Source: an uncultured Enterobacterales bacterium
GTDB taxonomy: Bacteria; Pseudomonadota; Gammaproteobacteria; Enterobacterales; CALYQQ01
Direction of reading: 5' to 3'
DNA: 64,000 nt
NCBI GenBank assembly: GCA_945288535.1
Contig: CALYQQ010000014.1
Span: forward strand, 1-64,000
The position numbers were made by a program, and so were the translations under genes. The notes beneath the pieces are model-generated. The model was not told where the DNA came from. It worked only from the letters and a program-made list of their open reading frames with translations, and searched no databases. Below, one piece after another: positions 19,669 through 30,478 of this stretch (position 1 is its first letter; each line of letters starts with the position of its first letter).

Positions 19669-20400
19669 TTATTCAAGCCAAATTAAACTTACCATTCGCC
19701 CTGTCTGTTTCTGCCGGCGATAAGAAAAAAACAAGTGGGGATCCTTCATTGTACAATAACGGCCACCATAAATTTTGTTTAAACCAGCCTGCTTTAATCG
19801 TTGTCGTGCCAAAAGATAGATATTCGTCAAAAACTTATCCCGGCCATTAGCTATAAATGCCTGTTTAGCATTTGGATCATGTTGTATAAATTGCTGCCGT
19901 ACATCATCACCGACTTCGAATGCTTCAGGGCCAATAGCAGGACCAAGCCAAGCTATAATATCTTGACGCTCAGCCTGAAAATAGGCCAATGTATTTTCCA
20001 ATATCCCTTCGCTCAATCCTCGCCAACCTGCATGAGCAGCAGCAATTTCGCCACTACTTGAATAAAATAATACAGGTAAACAATCGGCTGTCATTACGGC
20101 ACAAATTTGATGTCGTTGTTGTGTATAAGCAGCATCAGCCTCTGGTATAAGGTTATCAGTCAAAGGAAGCTTAATGACTTGTGTACTATGTGTTTGTGAT
20201 AACCATACCGGCTCAGAAGGAAGAGCTAATAGATGACGCAATCGTTGCCGATTGCGTAATACATGTTGCAGATCATCACCGACATGCGTCGCCAGATTAA
20301 AACTATCGTAAGGTGGTAAACTTACACCACCATAGCGTGTTGTCGTATAAGCTTTTACCTGAGCAACCATAGGCCAATCAGGTGTAATTGTTGTTATCAT
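19669..20400 (-). CDS. pgeF: Peptidoglycan editing factor PgeF (YfiH, laccase-domain family)
   Basis: PgeF prevents misincorporated L-Ser in peptidoglycan precursors, and family members are also described as copper-dependent polyphenol oxidases. The 243 residues contain the conserved metal-site residues His71 (SQTH), Cys107 (MTADCLP) and His123 (AAHAGWRG), plus RYC and FFSYRRQKQTGR near the C-terminus. The ATG at 20400 is chosen over a TTG at 20406 because it forms a classic ATGA overlap with the rluD stop, showing translational coupling. The same rluD-yfiH pairing occurs in E. coli. Confidence 0.95.
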   Translation of the reverse strand: MITTITPDWPMVAQVKAYTTTRYGGVSLPPYDSFNLATHVGDDLQHVLRNRQRLRHLLALPSEPVWLSQTHSTQVIKLPLTDNLIPEADAAYTQQRHQICAVMTADCLPVLFYSSSGEIAAAHAGWRGLSEGILENTLAYFQAERQDIIAWLGPAIGPEAFEVGDDVRQQFIQHDPNAKQAFIANGRDKFLTNIYLLARQRLKQAGLNKIYGGRYCTMKDPHLFFSYRRQKQTGRMVSLIWLE

Positions 20401-21377
20401 AACCAATCCATTTCATGATTAAATTGTTTAGTGTCTTCACGTAGCACATATAGGAGTTGTTGTATATCCTCGGCTATTTCTGAATGCCACTCCATGATTT
20501 CACCGGTTATTGGATGTTGAAGACGTAACATTACGGCATGCAGTGCCTGGCGATCAAATTGGCGTAACGTATCTAATAAGTGTTGTGATGCTTTTTTCGG
20601 TGGTCGAGGCCGGCCACTATATAAAGGATCACCAATTAATGGATGAGTAATATGGGCCATGTGAACACGGATCTGATGTGTTCTTCCTGTTTCTAAACGT
20701 AAGCGTAAACGGGTATGTGCACGAAAATGTTCTAGTACACGATAATGCGTGACCGCGGGTTTTCCCATCGGATGTACTGCCATATGTGTGCGTTTAGTAT
20801 TATGTCGCGATATTGGTTGATCAACTGTTCCGCCTGCCGTCATAGTACCGATGACTATTGCTTCGTATTCTCGAGTGATCTCACGACGTTGTAGTGATTC
20901 AACTAAATACGTTTGCGCCGGAATTGTTTTTGCGACGACCATTAATCCAGTTGTATCTTTATCCAATCGATGAACAATACCTGCACGAGGTACATCAGCA
21001 ATAGTAGGATAATGGTATAATAATGCATTTAATAATGTACCATCTGGATTACCTGCACCAGGATGTACAACTAAATCTCTTGGTTTATCAATAATTAAAA
21101 TATGATCGTCTTCATAAACAATATTTAAAGAAATATTTTGAGGTACCCAGCGAATATCTTCTTCAATAATCGTATCGATCTTAACAGTTTCTCCTCCCAT
21201 GACTTTTTCTTTAGGTTTATCGGCTATTTTACCATCGATAGTGACTTGTCCTTTCAAAATCCACTCTTTAATACGTGAACGTGAATAATCTGGAAATAAC
21301 TCAGCTAATGCTTGATCTAATCGCTGACCAAGTTGATGATGTTCAATTGTTGAATCAAGTTGTAAGTGTTGTGACAT
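20397..21377 (-). CDS. rluD: 23S rRNA pseudouridine synthase D
   Basis: RluD makes pseudouridines 1911, 1915 and 1917 in helix 69 of 23S rRNA and supports ribosome assembly and termination. The 326 residues equal the E. coli length. An S4 RNA-binding domain lies at about 18-75, followed by the RsuA/RluA catalytic domain with HRLDKDTTG, where Asp139 is the catalytic residue. Other family motifs are GRTHQIRVH and PLIGDP. It overlaps pgeF by 3 nt and is divergent from bamD. Confidence 0.98.
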   Translation of the reverse strand: MSQHLQLDSTIEHHQLGQRLDQALAELFPDYSRSRIKEWILKGQVTIDGKIADKPKEKVMGGETVKIDTIIEEDIRWVPQNISLNIVYEDDHILIIDKPRDLVVHPGAGNPDGTLLNALLYHYPTIADVPRAGIVHRLDKDTTGLMVVAKTIPAQTYLVESLQRREITREYEAIVIGTMTAGGTVDQPISRHNTKRTHMAVHPMGKPAVTHYRVLEHFRAHTRLRLRLETGRTHQIRVHMAHITHPLIGDPLYSGRPRPPKKASQHLLDTLRQFDRQALHAVMLRLQHPITGEIMEWHSEIAEDIQQLLYVLREDTKQFNHEMDWL

Positions 21378-21507
21378 AGGTAGTATCTTTAATTAATTTA
21401 TGTTTTCTGAGCATAACTATTTAAAATAATATATTATTACGCTAAATTAGTCGCGATATTATCAAATAGTATCTCAGATAACTTACTGTAAGGATAATTA
21501 AAACGTC

Positions 21508-22233
21508 ATGAAGCGTATGAAATACATGCTAGCGACTCTTGTTATAGTCGCACTGGTGGGATGTAGCAGTTCGAATAACGAACAAACCGAAAAGCCAGTT
21601 ATCAAACTTTATGAGGAAGCCACTCAAAAATTACAAGAAGGTAACTATAATTCTGCGATTACTGCATTTGAATCACTTGATAATCGCTATCCTTATGGCT
21701 CTTATTCACAACAAGTACAACTTTCGCTTATTTATGCATATTATAAAACAGGTGAATATGCCTTAGCTATGGCCTCTATTGATCGTTTTTTACGCCTAAA
21801 TCCAACACACCCGGATCTTGACTATGTGTTATACATGCGAGGATTGACCAATATCGGGCTAGACACAAATAGTTTTCAAAACTTTTTTGGTATAAACCGT
21901 GATGATCGTGATCCGCAATTTGCTAAAGCTGCTTTCTCTGATTTTGAGCATGTCTTAAAAAATTTTCCTAACAGTCAATACGCAAATGATAGTAAACAGC
22001 GTATGATTTTTTTAAAGAATCGTCTGGCAAATTATGATTTATCTATTGTTAAATTTTATACAAAACGTCAAGCCTATGTAGCTGTAATCAATCGAGTTGA
22101 ACAAATGTTACGTTATTTCCCTGATGTCGAGGCTACTCGTCAAGCCCTACCATTAATGAAAAATGCTTATCGCCAACTTAAATTAGACGATTTAGCGAAT
22201 AAAACAGCGGAACTTATAAAAGATAATAACTAG
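21508..22233 (+). CDS. bamD: BamD, essential lipoprotein of the BAM complex
   Basis: BamD anchors in the inner leaflet of the outer membrane and works with BamA to insert beta-barrel proteins such as OmpA. The 241-residue precursor has a lipobox LVGC with Cys19 as lipidation site, then TPR repeats in family register (ITAFESLDNRYP, YSQQVQLSLIYAYYK, AIDRFLRLNP-like segment, YMRGLTN). It is divergent from rluD, as in E. coli. Confidence 0.97.
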   Translation: MKRMKYMLATLVIVALVGCSSSNNEQTEKPVIKLYEEATQKLQEGNYNSAITAFESLDNRYPYGSYSQQVQLSLIYAYYKTGEYALAMASIDRFLRLNPTHPDLDYVLYMRGLTNIGLDTNSFQNFFGINRDDRDPQFAKAAFSDFEHVLKNFPNSQYANDSKQRMIFLKNRLANYDLSIVKFYTKRQAYVAVINRVEQMLRYFPDVEATRQALPLMKNAYRQLKLDDLANKTAELIKDNN

Positions 22234-22625
22234 TTTAGTGATCTTGGATGTACTGGTTGTTATAAATAACTACGCGCTATAGTAGAATATAGCCATTGAC
22301 GAATTGCACGATATCATCTTTATGATAGCTAGTAGAATATTGTTTATTAATGGGTTAATAACTCGTATTACTCAGCCATCCATAGGTTAACCTATTACGT
22401 TAAATGGAATAAACTCATATAACTATTCGTCATCAATAATACGAACAATTAATTGTTAATGATTGATGACGAAAGTTAATTATTAATCTTAACTATATTA
22501 ACTGGTATAGCCTGTCTTTTTAGCTCTTATAGCACTTAATGATCTTTTTATTCAAAAAAATAACATCACTTATTACAGCATAATAACTCAATAAAACTGA
22601 ATTATTATGCGTTGTTATGCGATCA
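22234..22625. other. bamD-pepN convergent gap with palindromes
   Basis: About 390 bp between convergent genes. It has a 14-bp perfect palindrome at 22382-22395, a nested palindrome at 22426-22473, and a hairpin at 22578-22610 (GCATAATAA/TTATTATGC) just past pepN. None has a clear adjacent T-run, so terminator function is uncertain. Confidence 0.65.
22426..22473. repeat. Nested palindrome (12-bp arms enclosing a 14-bp palindrome)
   Basis: Outer arms TTCGTCATCAAT (22426-22437) and ATTGATGACGAA (22462-22473) are exact reverse complements. Between them AACAATTAATTGTT (22444-22457) is itself a perfect palindrome. The whole could extrude as a cruciform or fold as a branched RNA hairpin. Confidence 0.85.
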
Positions 22626-25247
22626 TTAAATAGCAAGTGCTTTTGATATCTTCTCGTAGAGATCATTAGCTAAATTGTCTAATGCCAGTAATTGTTCTAA
22701 TACCTGGCGCATTAACACCTGCCGTTCGTTGTCATAACGTTTTAACCGAATTAATGGATCCACAAGTCTTGCTGCAACTTGTGGATTTTGCTGATTTAAT
22801 TTTGTAAGTATGTCGCCAAGAAAACGATAACCACTGCCATCTTTAGCATGAAAATGATATGGGTTACTCATAGCAAATGCACCAATAAGCGAGTAGGTTC
22901 GATTAGGGTTAGACAGACTAAAACTTCTATGATTAAGCAATTGTTTAACCGTTATCAATGCATTAGCATCACTTCGTGTTGCTTGAATACGAAACCACTT
23001 ATCCATCACTAATCCATCTTGATACCAGCGATCATCATAATCTTTCAATAATTGATCTCGGCAAGACAGCTCAGCTTGACTTGCAGCTGTTAATGCAGCA
23101 ATCGTATCGGTCATATTATTTGCCTGTTGGTAATGCTTAGTAATCAGCGTATTAGCTAAATCTGCTTCTCCATAGGCCAAATAGCGTAAACAGATATTAC
23201 ATAATGCTCGACGACCTATATCAGCATGTTCAATCCGATAGATAGATAACCGATTCGCTCGATAAACTGCTAAAAATTCATCCGCCATTTCCGTTGCAAA
23301 AATACGGTGTAACGTACTGGCAATAACATGATTAGCCTCAGGATTGATAGTATCAAATAATTCGGCCATTTCTATTTCACTTGGCAATGTTAATATTTGA
23401 GCAACTAACCCTGGATCCAATGAGTCTGACAATAATACAGCGCGAAATGCATCAATAACGTGTTCTGGCAAAGAAATAGTTTTGCCTTGTTCATAATATG
23501 AAAAATTTAATTTGATGTATTTCGCTAACAACATTTGAGCAGCATCCCAACGGGTAAATTCGCTTCGAGCATGTTGTATTAAGAAGGTAAGCTGTTGGTC
23601 CGTATAAGGGTAATTTAATTTTACTGGTGCAGAAAAGGATTGTAATAAAGCAATTATCGGAGGATGTTCAACATGATCAAAAACAAAAGATTGTTCAGAT
23701 TGCAAAATATTGAGTACATGATGAAGTGGTTGATCACCTGAAAATAAAGGAATTATCTTGCCTGATGGTGCATATAATTCAATATCGAGAGGAATATGAA
23801 GTGCCTGTTTTTCAGCTTGATCTGCTGTTGATGGAGTTTGTTGACGAACATGCAATGTATATTGCTTTTTCTGTGCATCATAATGATCAGTAACAGTTAC
23901 AATAGGTGTCCCCGATTGACTATACCAACGTTGGAATTGCCTTAAATCCTTACCTGAAGCGTCTTCCATTGCCTGAACAAAATCATCACATGTCACAGCT
24001 TTACCATCAAAGCGTTCGAAATAAAGGCGCATCCCTGCTTGGAAAGCTGCTTCACCTAATAAGGTATGCATCATTCGAATAACTTCTGCCCCTTTTTCAT
24101 AGACAGTTAAAGTATAGAAATTATTCATTTCAATAACTTTATCGGGACGTATTGGGTGCGCCATGGGGCTAGCATCTTCAGCAAATTGTGCTCCGCGCAT
24201 GACTCTTACAGCATCAATACGATTTACAGCTCGAGAGCCTAAATCTGAACTAAATTCTTGATCACGAAAAACAGTTAACCCTTCTTTAAGACTTAATTGA
24301 AACCAGTCACGACAAGTCACTCTATTCCCTGTCCAATTATGAAAATATTCATGACCAATAACAGATTCAATATTAAGATAATCTTGATCTGTTGCGGTTT
24401 GTTCTTTTGCTAGCACATATTTAGAATTAAAAATATTTAATCCTTTATTTTCCATTGCTCCCATATTGAAGAAATCAACAGCAACAACCATATAAATATC
24501 TAAATCATACTCAAGGCCAAAACGTTCTTCATCCCATTTCATCGCTCTTTTTAAACTAGCCATAGCCCAATTAGCACGATCTAGATTACCGCGATCAACA
24601 AATAATTCGAGTTTAACCATGCGACCAGAACGCGTAATGAAAGAATCGCGTAAAACATCAAAATCACCAGCAACTAACGCAAATAAATAACACGGTTTTG
24701 GAAAAGGATCTTGCCATTGAACCCAATGACGACCATTATCAGTATGACCGCTTTCAATGCAATTACCGTTTGATAGTAAATAAGGATAACGATCTTTATC
24801 TGCTGCAATTCGTGTCTTAAAACGTGCTAACACATCGGGCCGATCAAGGTAATAAGTAATCCGTCGAAAACCCTCTGCTTCACATTGTGTACAAAGGGCA
24901 TTACCTGATTGATACAAGCCCTCAAGCGCGCTATTTTCAGCGGGTGCAATCGTATTAACAATGGTTAATACAAAAGTTTTTTTCTCCGGTAATGTATTGA
25001 TGATAAGATTTTCTTTAGTTATTTGATAATCTGTACAAATCTGACCATCAATGGCAATAGAGCATAATGTTATACCTTCCCCATTAAGAACTAAGGGAAC
25101 ATTCTGATCAGTGAGCCGAACAATATGGCTAATTGCCGTTACAGCGGTTTTGGTAGGATCAAGTTCAAAATTCAAATCAATATCAGTAATTGTGTAGTCG
25201 GGGGTACGATAATCATGACGATATTTTGCTTGTGGATGTTGAGTCAT
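22626..25247 (-). CDS. pepN: Aminopeptidase N
   Basis: PepN is the broad-specificity cytoplasmic M1 zinc aminopeptidase. The 873-residue protein aligns throughout with the E. coli enzyme (870). It has the GAMEN substrate motif near 260-265 and the zinc site HEYFHNWTGNRV with the downstream Glu in SLKEGLTVFRDQ. The start at 25247 (MTQHPQAKYRHDYR) matches the E. coli start; an extension of 13 codons lacks support. It is divergent from pncB, as in E. coli. Confidence 0.97.
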   Translation of the reverse strand: MTQHPQAKYRHDYRTPDYTITDIDLNFELDPTKTAVTAISHIVRLTDQNVPLVLNGEGITLCSIAIDGQICTDYQITKENLIINTLPEKKTFVLTIVNTIAPAENSALEGLYQSGNALCTQCEAEGFRRITYYLDRPDVLARFKTRIAADKDRYPYLLSNGNCIESGHTDNGRHWVQWQDPFPKPCYLFALVAGDFDVLRDSFITRSGRMVKLELFVDRGNLDRANWAMASLKRAMKWDEERFGLEYDLDIYMVVAVDFFNMGAMENKGLNIFNSKYVLAKEQTATDQDYLNIESVIGHEYFHNWTGNRVTCRDWFQLSLKEGLTVFRDQEFSSDLGSRAVNRIDAVRVMRGAQFAEDASPMAHPIRPDKVIEMNNFYTLTVYEKGAEVIRMMHTLLGEAAFQAGMRLYFERFDGKAVTCDDFVQAMEDASGKDLRQFQRWYSQSGTPIVTVTDHYDAQKKQYTLHVRQQTPSTADQAEKQALHIPLDIELYAPSGKIIPLFSGDQPLHHVLNILQSEQSFVFDHVEHPPIIALLQSFSAPVKLNYPYTDQQLTFLIQHARSEFTRWDAAQMLLAKYIKLNFSYYEQGKTISLPEHVIDAFRAVLLSDSLDPGLVAQILTLPSEIEMAELFDTINPEANHVIASTLHRIFATEMADEFLAVYRANRLSIYRIEHADIGRRALCNICLRYLAYGEADLANTLITKHYQQANNMTDTIAALTAASQAELSCRDQLLKDYDDRWYQDGLVMDKWFRIQATRSDANALITVKQLLNHRSFSLSNPNRTYSLIGAFAMSNPYHFHAKDGSGYRFLGDILTKLNQQNPQVAARLVDPLIRLKRYDNERQVLMRQVLEQLLALDNLANDLYEKISKALAI

Positions 25248-25609
25248 AGTTCTTTGAGATCCTGAAATCATATTTAATAAAAGCAATGGTGATTAAATAT
25301 AAAAAAACCTTTGCGTTATAGTCTGCCTACTTATAGGAATAACAATATCGAAATCCTAAACCAAATAAATGAATAAATGGCATTGCCGTTAATTTCTATT
25401 CTTTCTTTGCTAGCTATAACCATATTTAACTAATAATAGCGTTGTCTATTGTGAATGAACATCTATTTTTAGCGTATTAAGCATGCCTATTTTTTTAAAT
25501 TATTACAGCTAATTCTGCGAAATTGTATTATTGCTCTTCATTAATCCATCAAACGAGTTATACTTCTTAAATCAAAAGTTTTATCCGGTGTGTAACCACT
25601 GACATTATT
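25248..25609. other. pepN/pncB divergent promoter region
   Basis: A 362-bp gap that should hold both promoters. I looked for a NadR box (TGTTTA-N6-TAAACA), which controls pncB in enteric relatives, and found no acceptable match, so NadR control of pncB is not supported here. Confidence 0.55.
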
Positions 25610-26830
25610 ATGATTAAGAATGCTAGTCCAATACTAACATCATTACTTGATACAGATGCTTATAAATTTCATATGCAACAAGCTGTTTTTCATCATCATC
25701 CTAATGTATTAGCCAGTGCTGAATTTCGCTGCCGTAATAAAGATGAATTAGGCCAATTTGCAGAAGAAATTAAGCAACAAATAGCATTAATGCGTAATAT
25801 TCGCTTAACAGATCAGGAATATTGTTATTTAGCCTCACTTCCGTTTTTTAAAACCGATTATCTTGACTGGTTGAAAAATTATCGTTTTCAGCCTGAACAA
25901 GTGACTGTAATAAATGATAATGGTCAACTCTATCTTCAATTTAATGGATTATGGCTAGATATTATTTTGTGGGAAGTTCCCTTATTGGCAATGATGAGTG
26001 AAATTGTTCATCGCTATAGAACACCTTATCTTAATATGTCTGATGCTGTAAATCACCTTTATAATAAACTGGAGCAATTTGACTATTTAAGTCGCGATCT
26101 GGATATGAGCCAATTCCAGTTAGTTGATTTTGGTACGCGACGTCGCTACTCTTTTAATGTTCATCGTGAAATTGTTAAAACGCTACAACAAACGATCCCT
26201 CATTATTTTTGTGGCACCAGTAATTATCTGCTTGCTCAGCAATTCAATCTGTCACCAGTAGGCACGCAAGCACACGAATGGTTTCAGGCTTTTCAGCAAA
26301 TTAGCCCTGAACTAGCAAACAGCCAACGTGAAGCCCTTCAATGCTGGTTAGATGAATATCCAAACCAGCTCGGAATTGCATTAACTGATTGTATTGCCAT
26401 GAATGCATTTCTTCTTGATTTCAATGCGTCATTTGCAGAACGTTATGTCGGATTACGCCATGACTCTGGAGATCCTATTGAATGGGGAGAAAAAGCACTA
26501 GCACATTATCAAAAATTGGGAATTGATCCTCGAAAAAAAACACTTATTTTCTCAGATAGTTTAGATTTATTAAAAGCATTAGAACTTTATAAATATTTTC
26601 ATCAAAAAGTAAAATTAGTATTTGGTATTGGTACCCAATTAACCTGTGATATTCCTGGCATCAAACCACTTAATATCGTAATTAAATTGGTAACGTGCAA
26701 TAACAAGCCCGTTGCTAAAATTTCAGATAGCCCAGGAAAAACAATGTGTCAAGACATTAGATTTGTCCACAATTTGCGTAAAGCCTTTAATCTACCTAGT
26801 TATAATAAACAGTTCGTGGGTAATGATTAG
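25610..26830 (+). CDS. pncB: Nicotinate phosphoribosyltransferase
   Basis: PncB converts nicotinate, PRPP and ATP to nicotinate mononucleotide, the entry of the nicotinate salvage route to NAD. The 406 residues compare with 400 in E. coli. Landmarks are the N-terminal [33 protein letters not shown], the phosphorylated-His loop [23 protein letters not shown] and [10 protein letters not shown]. It stands alone, divergent from pepN and followed by asnS as in E. coli. Confidence 0.97.
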   Translation: MIKNASPILTSLLDTDAYKFHMQQAVFHHHPNVLASAEFRCRNKDELGQFAEEIKQQIALMRNIRLTDQEYCYLASLPFFKTDYLDWLKNYRFQPEQVTVINDNGQLYLQFNGLWLDIILWEVPLLAMMSEIVHRYRTPYLNMSDAVNHLYNKLEQFDYLSRDLDMSQFQLVDFGTRRRYSFNVHREIVKTLQQTIPHYFCGTSNYLLAQQFNLSPVGTQAHEWFQAFQQISPELANSQREALQCWLDEYPNQLGIALTDCIAMNAFLLDFNASFAERYVGLRHDSGDPIEWGEKALAHYQKLGIDPRKKTLIFSDSLDLLKALELYKYFHQKVKLVFGIGTQLTCDIPGIKPLNIVIKLVTCNNKPVAKISDSPGKTMCQDIRFVHNLRKAFNLPSYNKQFVGND

Positions 26831-27074
26831 TCATTATGTAACCTCTTTTGAGGTAAGCAAATACTTTTAAGCTAAAAGGTGTACGTATTTTCTCATTAAT
26901 GCGATCTACTTTTTTACTTGTCAGTTGCTCAACATTAAGTAAGATATAGAACAAGTATGATGTTTATTGTTAAGGTAAGTAATTTAACGATTGCCTACAT
27001 TTTAAAAGTGAACATTCATTAAATGATCATAACATTCAAAATTATAAACCTGATTTTAGATAAGAGAGACGTCT

Positions 27075-28475
27075 ATGAGTATTGCGCCTGTAGCAGATAT
27101 ACTACAAGGCCGCGTTGCGGTTAATAGTGAAGTAACCATACGCGGTTGGGTTCGAACCCGCAGGGATTCCAAAGCGGGTATATCTTTCCTTGCCGTTTAT
27201 GACGGTTCTTGTTTCAATCCAATACAGGCTGTGATCCAAAATACCTTGGATAATTATCAAAGCGAAATATTACGTCTTACCGCAGGCTGTTCAGTTGAAG
27301 TTACCGGAAAACTAATTCCTTCACAAGGCAAAGGACAAGAGTTTGAAATACAGGCCTATGCCGTTCATGTTGTTGGCTGGGTTGATGATCCTGATACCTA
27401 TCCTATGGCAGCAAAACGTCATAGTGTTGAATTCTTACGTGAAGTTGCACATTTGCGCCCGCGTACCAATTTAATTGGTGCTGTTGCGCGTGTTCGTCAT
27501 ACTGTTGCTCAGGCTATTCATAGCTTCTTTAATGAACGTGGCTATTTTTGGGTATCAACTCCACTTATTACTGCATCTGATACAGAAGGTGCAGGTGAGA
27601 TGTTTCGAGTATCAACATTAGATTTAACCAACCTCCCTCGCACAAAACAAGGTAATATTGATTTCAATGAAGACTTTTTTGGTAAAGAAGCGTTTTTAAC
27701 TGTATCCGGTCAGTTAAATGGTGAAACATATGCTTGTGCCCTGTCTAAAATATACACTTTTGGCCCAACATTCCGTGCTGAAAATTCTAATACTAGTCGC
27801 CACCTTGCTGAATTTTGGATGGTTGAACCTGAAATTGCTTTTGCCGAATTAGATGATATTGCTCAGTTGGCTGAAGACTTACTTAAATATACTTTTAAAA
27901 TCGTACTAGAACAACGTGCTGATGATATGGCGTTCTTCGCTGAACGTGTTGATAAAGAAGCTATTAGCCGTCTACAAAATTTTATTAGCAGTGATTTTGT
28001 ACAAATAGATTATACTGATGCTATTGCTATCTTAGAAAAATGCGGTAAAACATTTGAAAATCCCGTTAGCTGGGGGATTGATATGTCATCAGAACATGAG
28101 CGTTATTTAGCGGAACAGCATTTTAAAGCACCTGTCGTTGTAAAAAACTATCCTAAAGACATTAAAGCTTTTTATATGCGTATTAATGAAGATGGTAAAA
28201 CAGTTGCTGCGATGGATGTTCTTGCCCCAGGCATTGGTGAAATCATTGGTGGTTCACAGCGTGAAGAGCGTTTAGATGTATTAGATCGCCGTATGGAAGA
28301 AATGGGCCTGAAAAAAGAAGATTATTGGTGGTATCGCGATCTACGCCGTTATGGTACCGTACCTCATTCAGGATTTGGTTTGGGATTTGAACGGTTAGTT
28401 TCTTATATCACCGGTGTGCAAAATATCCGTGATGTGATCCCATTCCCTCGCTCGCCACGCAATGCAAACTTCTAA
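27075..28475 (+). CDS. asnS: Asparaginyl-tRNA synthetase
   Basis: This class IIb synthetase charges tRNA-Asn. It has 466 residues, the same as E. coli. An N-terminal OB-fold anticodon-binding domain (about 1-110, with [14 protein letters not shown]) is followed by the catalytic core with [19 protein letters not shown] (motif 2) and [12 protein letters not shown] (motif 3). The ATG follows AAGAGAGACGTCT. It has its own G/C-rich terminator. Confidence 0.98.
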   Translation: MSIAPVADILQGRVAVNSEVTIRGWVRTRRDSKAGISFLAVYDGSCFNPIQAVIQNTLDNYQSEILRLTAGCSVEVTGKLIPSQGKGQEFEIQAYAVHVVGWVDDPDTYPMAAKRHSVEFLREVAHLRPRTNLIGAVARVRHTVAQAIHSFFNERGYFWVSTPLITASDTEGAGEMFRVSTLDLTNLPRTKQGNIDFNEDFFGKEAFLTVSGQLNGETYACALSKIYTFGPTFRAENSNTSRHLAEFWMVEPEIAFAELDDIAQLAEDLLKYTFKIVLEQRADDMAFFAERVDKEAISRLQNFISSDFVQIDYTDAIAILEKCGKTFENPVSWGIDMSSEHERYLAEQHFKAPVVVKNYPKDIKAFYMRINEDGKTVAAMDVLAPGIGEIIGGSQREERLDVLDRRMEEMGLKKEDYWWYRDLRRYGTVPHSGFGLGFERLVSYITGVQNIRDVIPFPRSPRNANF

Positions 28476-28483
28476 TCACTATC

Positions 28484-28510
28484 CCCCCAGGAAAATCTGG
28501 GGGTATTTTT
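28484..28510 (+). terminator. asnS terminator
   Basis: Stem CCCCCAG/CTGGGGG with a GAAAAT loop followed by TATTTTT, 10 nt after the asnS stop. It is one of the few G/C-rich hairpins in the window. Confidence 0.92.
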
Positions 28511-28737
28511 ACTTTAATGAAATAAGTGACAGTAATTAAGTGTATTTTTATTTACCAATATAAAAAGTATCTTATTGATAACAAACTGTTTTTTAGCTTG
28601 GTTTCTCTAATTTATTATTATAAGATCATCTTTTTCAATAAACAGCACCGTTTTTTGCCAGTACCCATTGCCAAACATAGGGAGCTAGACTAATCTAGGC
28701 AAAGATGATTACCTCATTAAAATGGAAGATATCTACT

Positions 28738-29928
28738 ATGTTTGAAAAAATTGTTGCAGCCCCAGCAGATCCAATTTTAGGATTAGGCGAACTATTTCTT
28801 TCTGATCCACGTCCCCATAAAATTAATTTGGGAATTGGTGTTTATAAAGATGAGAATGGCCAAATTCCTTTATTAGATAGTGTCAAAAAAACGGAACACT
28901 ATTTACTTGAAAATGTTCCAAACAAAAACTATTTAAGCATTGAAGGTATTGCTGAATATGCAACAGGGACCCAAGTTTTATTATTCGGTACTAATAGTGA
29001 CATTATCAAAAATAGCCGAGCAAGAACGGCTCAAACACCTGGTGGAACAGGTGCTTTACGTGTTGCTGCAGATTTTTTAGCAAAACAAACATCAGTGAGA
29101 ACCGTTTGGATCAGTAATCCAACTTGGCCCAATCACTTTAATACATTTAAAGCAGCAGGATTAGAAACTAAACAATATCGTTATTATAATGCTGCTGAGC
29201 ATACGCTTGATTTTGATGCTATGCTAGCTGATTTAGAGCATGCTAAAACAGGTGACGTTATTTTATTCCATGGGTGCTGCCATAATCCAACGGGTATTGA
29301 CCCCACTATTGAACAATGGCGTATTCTTGCTGATATGGCAGCCGAACGCGGTTGGTTACCTTTTTTTGATTTCGCCTATCAAGGTTTTGCTAGTGGTCTT
29401 GAAGAAGATGCACAGGGACTACGCATTTTTGCTGAAAAAAATCAAGAAATCATAATTGCTAGTTCTTATTCTAAGAATTTTGGCTTATATGGTGAACGTG
29501 TCGGTGCCTGTACGCTTGTTGCCGCTGATAGTCGCACTGCTGATGCTGTATTTAGTCAACTCAAAGCCTCTATTAGGGCAAATTACTCTAATCCGCCAAT
29601 CCATGGCGGAGCCATTGTCGCGACTATTTTAGGTAATGTAACCTTACGCTCTATTTGGGAAGAAGAATTAACAGTAATGCGTCAGCGTATTCATCGTATG
29701 CGCCAACTTTTTGTTAGCACACTACAGGATAAAAATGCCAAACATGACTATAGTTTTATTGCTCGTCAAAATGGTATGTTTTCATTTAGTGGCTTAACTA
29801 AAGATCAAATATTACGTTTACGTGATGAATATGCGATTTATGCAGTCGAATCGGGACGTATTAATGTCGCAGGTATGACACTCGATAATATGGCTTATCT
29901 CTGTGAAGCGATTATTGCTGTAGAATGA
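28738..29928 (+). CDS. aspC: Aspartate aminotransferase
   Basis: AspC is a PLP enzyme exchanging amino groups between aspartate/oxaloacetate and glutamate/2-oxoglutarate. The 396 residues match E. coli length. The PLP-binding lysine lies in [15 protein letters not shown] near residue 246, with HGCCHNPTG and [11 protein letters not shown] earlier. The ATG at 28738 follows GGAAG and matches the E. coli start (MFEKI); an upstream in-frame ATG adds 11 unsupported residues. In E. coli ompF lies between asnS and aspC; here only 262 bp separate them. Confidence 0.97.
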   Translation: MFEKIVAAPADPILGLGELFLSDPRPHKINLGIGVYKDENGQIPLLDSVKKTEHYLLENVPNKNYLSIEGIAEYATGTQVLLFGTNSDIIKNSRARTAQTPGGTGALRVAADFLAKQTSVRTVWISNPTWPNHFNTFKAAGLETKQYRYYNAAEHTLDFDAMLADLEHAKTGDVILFHGCCHNPTGIDPTIEQWRILADMAAERGWLPFFDFAYQGFASGLEEDAQGLRIFAEKNQEIIIASSYSKNFGLYGERVGACTLVAADSRTADAVFSQLKASIRANYSNPPIHGGAIVATILGNVTLRSIWEEELTVMRQRIHRMRQLFVSTLQDKNAKHDYSFIARQNGMFSFSGLTKDQILRLRDEYAIYAVESGRINVAGMTLDNMAYLCEAIIAVE

Positions 29929-30034
29929 TAGTTAGAGATGATTACACCAACAGGCTATGACTACTTGGCTTTATAAAAAAAGCAAGGCATAGTTATCTTA
30001 TTTATTAGTCGTAAAAAGTAGGCAGGAGTAAAGT

Positions 30035-30298
30035 ATGTTCGTTGTTATTTTTGGCCGTCCTGGTTGTCCTTATTGTACACGAGCTAAAGAGTTAGCTGAA
30101 AAATTAACCCAAGAACGTGATGATTTTTCATATAATTATGTAGATATTCATGCGGAAGGTATTACCAAAGCCGATTTGGAAAAAACCATTGGTAAACCAG
30201 TCGAAACCGTTCCTCAAATCTTTATTGATGAAAAACATATTGGCGGTTGTACTGACTTTGAAGCCTATGCAAAAAATAATCTAGGATTGTATAATTAA
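30035..30298 (+). CDS. grxA: Glutaredoxin 1
   Basis: A small glutathione-dependent dithiol oxidoreductase that reduces ribonucleotide reductase and protein disulfides. The 87 residues have the active site CPYC at 11-14, the TVPQIFID cis-Pro segment and IGGCTDF near the glutathione site. An AGGCAGGAG ribosome site precedes the ATG. It is monocistronic with its own terminator, facing ruvB. Confidence 0.95.
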   Translation: MFVVIFGRPGCPYCTRAKELAEKLTQERDDFSYNYVDIHAEGITKADLEKTIGKPVETVPQIFIDEKHIGGCTDFEAYAKNNLGLYN

Positions 30299-30318
30299 TT
30301 AGGTTACAAACTTCTTAT

Positions 30319-30358
30319 AATAATAAGGTACCTTATCAATACCTTATTATTTTATTTG
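30319..30358 (+). terminator. grxA terminator (possibly shared with ruvB)
   Basis: A perfect 12-bp stem AATAATAAGGTA (30319-30330) with TACCTTATTATT (30340-30351), a 9-nt loop, and a T-rich tail. Confidence 0.8.
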
Positions 30359-30478
30359 AAGAAGACTTAAATAATTGTCCCTGAAACTTGTGTCCTAATT
30401 AGTCTGTTAGTCAAAGGTAGGCGCAGGCAAAGTTTTGTTAATAATTAGCGACAGTGGTAATATTACATTTATCAAATA

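Noticed and set aside
25248..25609. NadR operator upstream of pncB
   Set aside because: Only an isolated TAAACC half-site near 25357 was found, with no matching TGTTTA half at the right distance.
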